Assembly (NCBI GenBank): GCA_030608745.1
Contig: JAUWDQ010000102.1
Coordinates: 1-9,159 of the forward strand
Source: Pseudomonadota bacterium
Lineage (GTDB): Bacteria; Desulfobacterota; BSN033; WVXP01; G020346125
Reading direction: 5' to 3'
Length of the DNA: 9,159 nt
In this document: piece after piece, positions 6,874-9,159 of the stretch
Position numbering within the stretch: position 1 is the first letter of the stretch
Layout: the number at the start of each line of letters is the position of its first letter
Made by a program: the position numbers and the translations under genes
The notes under the pieces: generated by a model
Databases searched by the model: none
The model's input: the letters and a program-made list of their open reading frames with translations, nothing else
Told to the model about the DNA's origin: nothing

Positions 6874-7085
6874 CGAAATCTTCCATGGGGCGTCTCCGAG
6901 TTGAGAGGGAAAAGGTACAGGCTACTTTTTATTGATGGGTTAAAGAGAATTAAGGGTAAAGAAATTGAGCAGAAAATAAGGGGCGTCCCTTCTCCCCTTC
7001 TCTCAGCATGGCAATAGGCCGGGGTTCTTTAAGATCCTCCAAACATTGGGAACACCTCTATTCTGAAATAGCTGAAAATTGGAAC
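6874..7085. other. Intergenic stretch with no recognised gene
   Basis: Most of the gap between the two divergent promoters. A weak hairpin is possible where AAGGGG (6978-6983) faces CCCCTT (6994-6999). A plus-strand frame runs through to 7017, but it starts inside korA antisense and has no ribosome site. I see no RNA gene or mobile element. Confidence 0.4.
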
Positions 7086-7114
7086 TTGACTTCGGATTAT
7101 TGATTCATTAAAAT
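7086..7114 (+). promoter_or_regulatory. Candidate sigma-70 promoter of the nucleotidyltransferase-HEPN module
   Basis: -35 TTGACT (7086-7091), 17-base spacer, -10 TAAAAT (7109-7114); both boxes match consensus at 5 of 6. Transcription would start near 7121, about 45 bases before the ATG at 7166. The -10 box lies inside the first of three operator-like palindromes, which suggests repression. Confidence 0.6.
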
Positions 7115-7159
7115 GAACACTCATAACATTCAATTGAACACTTGTATTATTCAAATGAA
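7104..7159 (+). promoter_or_regulatory. Operator-like array, three palindromic sites with a 21-bp period
   Basis: Site 1 TTCATT-AA-AATGAA (7104-7117) covers the -10 box. Site 2 TTCAATTGAA (7129-7138) is a perfect palindrome. Site 3 TTCAAATGAA (7150-7159) ends six bases before the ATG. The TGAA halves begin at 7114, 7135 and 7156, an exact 21-bp period (two helical turns), and the first two continue identically as TGAACACT. This is what a cooperative repressor site looks like; the winged-helix domain of the next gene is the obvious candidate. Confidence 0.55.
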
Positions 7160-7165
7160 AAGCCT

Positions 7166-7711
7166 ATGGACTTTAAGGAAAACCTTCTGAATAAGGTCCC
7201 GTTGAAGATTTTTTCTTATCTCTGTCGTGTCCCGTACACCCCCCATTACGAAAGGGAGATTGCCCGATCAGTTAACGTAAGCATAGGAGCGACGAATCAA
7301 ACCCTCAAGCTCCTCCTTAGCATGGGAGTGGTCACCAGGGAGAAAAAGGGACAACTTTATCTGTACCGGGTCATTGCCGATAGTCCAGAAGTGCGAGAAT
7401 TTAAGAAGTTTGAAAACATAATTGACCTAACTGGCCTTATTTTGAGAATACGTGATGTCTGCAGTAAGATAGTTCTTTACGGCAGTTGCGCAACGGGTGA
7501 GGATACAAGTGAAAGCGATATAGACATTTTCATTGTAAGCGAGGATAAGGCGAAAGTTCTGAATGAAATAAGAAAAGATTCAAGGCGGATTAAAAGAGAA
7601 ATCAAGCCCGTGATCGTTCGTGTCGAAGAGTACCTTTCGATGAGAAACAGAAAGGAAGTACTTTTAGAGGAACTAAATAAGGGCATCGTCTTGTGGGAAA
7701 AGAGGACCTGA
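7166..7711 (+). CDS. Winged-helix / minimal nucleotidyltransferase fusion protein (MNT-type antitoxin candidate)
   Basis: A 181-residue protein with two domains. Residues 1-70 look like a winged helix: a helix with VPLKIFSYLC, a recognition region REIARSVNVSIGATNQTLKLLLSMGVV, and a wing EKKGQLYLYRV. Residues 100-155 are a minimal nucleotidyltransferase with GS at 106-107 and DID at 118-120 in the standard G-S-x(10)-D-x-D arrangement. I cannot place a clear third acidic residue; the strand where it is expected reads IKPVIV. In MNT-HEPN pairs the nucleotidyltransferase is the antitoxin and can AMPylate the HEPN toxin; that is family knowledge, not shown here. I chose ATG 7166; a TTG at 7142 is in frame but lies inside the operator array. 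The ribosome site is weak, suggesting a poorly translated or leaderless-like message. It overlaps the HEPN gene by 19 nt. Codons are A/T-richer than in the neighbouring operon, consistent with transfer. Confidence 0.82.
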   Translation: MDFKENLLNKVPLKIFSYLCRVPYTPHYEREIARSVNVSIGATNQTLKLLLSMGVVTREKKGQLYLYRVIADSPEVREFKKFENIIDLTGLILRIRDVCSKIVLYGSCATGEDTSESDIDIFIVSEDKAKVLNEIRKDSRRIKREIKPVIVRVEEYLSMRNRKEVLLEELNKGIVLWEKRT

Positions 7712-8136
7712 ATCCAGAATTTAAAAGATGTATAGAAAAGGGCAAAATCGTTGCCTTTAAAAAGGGGACTTCCCTCGTCAGAAAGGAGCTAAATTCTGCA
7801 ACTGATGACCTCTTGACTTCAAAAGATAGCCTTGAAAGGGGTAACTGCAAATGGGCTACGATTCAGGCCTACTTTTCTATGTTCCATACAGCGAGAGCAT
7901 TGATTTATGCTAAAAACTATCGTGAGAAAAGCCATTACTCCCTTGTTATTGCATTGGACCATCTATACGTGGAAAGGGGCCTTCTTGACAGAGTATTCAT
8001 AGAAAGCCTGACGATGGGAAAAGAAATGAGGGAGTCAGCAGATTATCGTTCCAGTTTTTCAAGGGAAGGCGCAGATGATCTCATAAAAGCCGCTGAAGAT
8101 TTCTTGAACGTTGCCAGGAAATTGTCGAAAAAATGA
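7693..8136 (+). CDS. HEPN-domain protein (putative RNase toxin paired with the nucleotidyltransferase)
   Basis: A 147-residue all-helical protein with features of HEPN proteins of the UPF0332-like group: an amphipathic first helix (roughly 27-50), QAYFSMFHTARALIYAKNYREKSHYSL (about 58-84), and a C-terminal helix with YRSSFSREGADDLIKAAEDFL. HEPN toxins are usually metal-independent RNases with an R-x(4-6)-H motif; here the visible pair is R77 and H81 (R-x3-H), a shorter spacing. Start is GTG at 7693, inside the end of the upstream gene, with AAGGG about 9 nt before it. No in-frame ATG exists before residue 63, and the overlap suggests coupled translation. The arrangement wHTH-nucleotidyltransferase then HEPN supports a toxin-antitoxin module; a regulatory or defence accessory role is the alternative. 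Confidence 0.8.
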   Translation: MGKEDLNPEFKRCIEKGKIVAFKKGTSLVRKELNSATDDLLTSKDSLERGNCKWATIQAYFSMFHTARALIYAKNYREKSHYSLVIALDHLYVERGLLDRVFIESLTMGKEMRESADYRSSFSREGADDLIKAAEDFLNVARKLSKK

Positions 8137-8239
8137 ACTGCCTTGCCATTTAGGAAACCAATACCTAATCGTGATATGCTGAGTATCCGCTTCTCTGATT
8201 CTAGTTAAAGCAAAGCCTCGATGAGAGTGCTTGCTGAGA

Positions 8240-8371
8240 ATGGTAGATTTAGTGGATACTCGAATTGAAAAACTTAAAATAGCCGAAATACCACAATATG
8301 TTCTCGAAGCAATCGCAAAAGAACTTGCCTGGTATTTAGTTGGCGTCACACGAAACAAAGGGCTTACTTGA
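8240..8371 (+). CDS. Possible small protein of 43 residues
   Basis: ATG at 8240 to TGA at 8369-8371. The peptide begins MVDLVDTRIEKLKIAEIPQY and continues with an amphipathic helix (VLEAIAKELAWYLVGV), a plausible protein-like composition rather than translated noise. There is no good ribosome site (only TGAGA just upstream) and I recognise no family. It lies about 100 bases after the HEPN gene on the same strand, so it could be a third cistron of that module or a fragment of a lost gene. Confidence 0.25.
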   Translation: MVDLVDTRIEKLKIAEIPQYVLEAIAKELAWYLVGVTRNKGLT

Positions 8372-8706
8372 CTCTCCTATTTCTTTTTCAACCAACTATT
8401 TCATGTTGTCGATAACGTGTCGTGGTTCTTTTGTACAGAAGGGAAGGCCGAAATATGCACCACAGAAAAGCCCAAATGTTCCAATATTATCCTGAGACGG
8501 ATTCGAACGTGGAATTACTTGAATCGGGAAGGGGGCCAGCGAAGTGGCCCTTTATCCAATGGCTATACGCTCTGACCACGATAAGCGGCGAACTTGCCCC
8601 TACCTCCAGGCTTCCCAAGTATCGATTTCTTCTATGAGGCCGCCTGTTGTCAAGCTCTTTTTTTCGCTTTATTGATTAGCGATTCTATACGTAAAATGAT
8701 TTAGGC
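8372..8706. other. Intergenic stretch with no confident gene
   Basis: A 71-residue plus-strand frame (8422-8637) is open but has an unlikely composition, no ribosome site, and is crossed by a strong hairpin. Near 8657 there is a run of seven T. TCGCT and AGCGA (about 8663-8681) form a weak 5-bp stem. I see no RNA gene. Confidence 0.4.
8533..8554 (+). terminator. Hairpin with short T tail, possible terminator
   Basis: GGGCCA (8533-8538) pairs perfectly with TGGCCC (8545-8550) around a GCGAAG loop. G-T and A-T pairs extend the base, and TTTAT follows. It could end transcripts from the HEPN module or the small ORF, although it is about 400 bases from the HEPN stop; the T tail is short. Confidence 0.35.
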
Positions 8707-9159
8707 TTACCTTAATGTTTCACTGGCAATGATCAGGCGCTGCACCTCAGAGGTCCCTTCGGTAATGGTAAAGAGACGTCCATCCCGCCAGTATCTTTGA
8801 ATAGGATATTCCATCATATATCCGTAACCACCATGGATCTGCATGCTATCAGAGAGGATCTTCTGTAGTGTCTCAGAGGCGAACAGTTTAACCATGGAAG
8901 ATTCTTTTCGGACTTTTTTGCCCTGATCGTACATCCAGGCAACGCGATAAGTGTATGAGCGCATAATATCGATATTCATGGCCATTTCCGCCAGTTTGAA
9001 TCGGGTGGCCTGAAATGCAACTATCGGTTTTCCGAATTGAATCCTTTCCTTGGCATACTGTACGGTCAGGTCATATGCTGCCTGGGCAGTTCCGGTACAG
9101 CGACCTCCATAGGTTATGCGCCCTGATATAAGGGTATCCGCAATCATATCAAAGCCACC
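8707..9159 (-). CDS. Acyl-CoA dehydrogenase, C-terminal part (5' end outside window)
   Basis: The last 150 residues of a flavin-dependent acyl-CoA dehydrogenase, which oxidises an acyl-CoA to the 2,3-enoyl-CoA and passes electrons to electron-transfer flavoprotein. The frame is open through the window edge (GGFD precedes the first internal Met), so the gene is cut by the window rather than truncated. Visible are the C-terminal helical-domain motifs YAKERIQFGKPI and FQATRFKLAEMA, QIHGGYGYMMEYPIQRYWRD, and the terminal ITEGTSEVQRLIIA, which holds the glutamate used as catalytic base in many family members. Stop TAA at 8707-8709. The downstream region shows no clear minus-strand terminator. The substrate (short-, medium- or branched-chain acyl-CoA) cannot be told from this portion. 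Confidence 0.93.
   Translation of the reverse strand, partial: GGFDMIADTLISGRITYGGRCTGTAQAAYDLTVQYAKERIQFGKPIVAFQATRFKLAEMAMNIDIMRSYTYRVAWMYDQGKKVRKESSMVKLFASETLQKILSDSMQIHGGYGYMMEYPIQRYWRDGRLFTITEGTSEVQRLIIASETLR

Noticed and set aside
6664..7017. A 117-residue plus-strand open frame across the korA start and leader
   Set aside because: It starts antisense inside korA, runs across the korA promoter and has no ribosome site or motif.
8059..8358. A 99-residue minus-strand open frame
   Set aside because: It overlaps the 3' end of the HEPN gene antisense, has no ribosome site and no recognisable motif.
8491..8590. tRNA-like signal on the minus strand (GTTCGAATCC at 8499-8508 read in reverse, with a GGTCAGAGCG-like segment)
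   Set aside because: The T-arm stem does not pair, no acceptor stem or cloverleaf can be built, and the spacing is too long.
8422..8637. A 71-residue plus-strand open frame
   Set aside because: No ribosome site or family resemblance, and a perfect 6-bp hairpin stem runs through its middle.
8648..8653. Perfect -35 box TTGACA on the minus strand
   Set aside because: No acceptable -10 box lies 16-18 bases downstream, and no minus-strand gene follows.

Overview
The window looks like part of a chromosome from an anaerobic bacterium, most plausibly a member of the Desulfobacterota (former Deltaproteobacteria) or a close relative. The reasons are a ferredoxin-dependent 2-oxoacid oxidoreductase operon coupled to an iron-sulfur flavoprotein, an acyl-CoA dehydrogenase, and a long palindromic intergenic repeat of a kind I recall from that group. 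The taxonomic call is an inference; there is no rRNA or other marker gene.

Layout. (1) 5-1300, minus: a secreted ABC-transporter sugar-binding protein of the alpha-glucoside (AglE-like) type, led by a candidate promoter at 1530-1558 and a leader that holds a ~126-bp imperfect palindrome (1364-1489). (2) 1638-2552, plus: an uncharacterised exported helical protein with two LTxxQ-like motifs, ending in a terminator hairpin at 2582-2604. (3) 2608-6790, minus: a tight five-gene operon, in transcription order the alpha, beta and gamma subunits of a 2-oxoacid:ferredoxin oxidoreductase (Kor/Vor type), a GltD-like FAD/NAD(P) iron-sulfur oxidoreductase, and a 2[4Fe-4S] ferredoxin. All four junctions overlap (1, 23, 11 and 1 nt). 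The alpha gene carries a one-base frameshift in a C5/G5 run at 5765-5769. Removing one base restores the family's normal C-terminus and a stop that overlaps the beta start as TAATG. (4) 6791-7165: a divergent regulatory region with a promoter on each side, each overlaid by a direct-repeat or palindromic array. (5) 7166-8136, plus: an A+T-richer two-gene module, a winged-helix/minimal nucleotidyltransferase fusion followed by an overlapping HEPN protein, which looks like a toxin-antitoxin pair of the MNT-HEPN class. (6) 8137-8706: a poorly explained stretch with a possible 43-residue ORF and a terminator-like hairpin. (7) 8707-9159, minus: the C-terminal part of an acyl-CoA dehydrogenase running out of the window.

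How the genes work together. The oxidoreductase operon would oxidise a 2-oxoacid to its acyl-CoA, or run in reverse. Electrons would pass through the ferredoxin, and the GltD-like subunit could link that ferredoxin to NAD(P)H. The nearby acyl-CoA dehydrogenase fits amino-acid or fatty-acid oxidation but is not shown to belong to the same operon. The nucleotidyltransferase-HEPN module is likely autoregulated: three TGAA-bearing sites with an exact 21-bp period cover its -10 box, its leader and the bases just ahead of its ATG.
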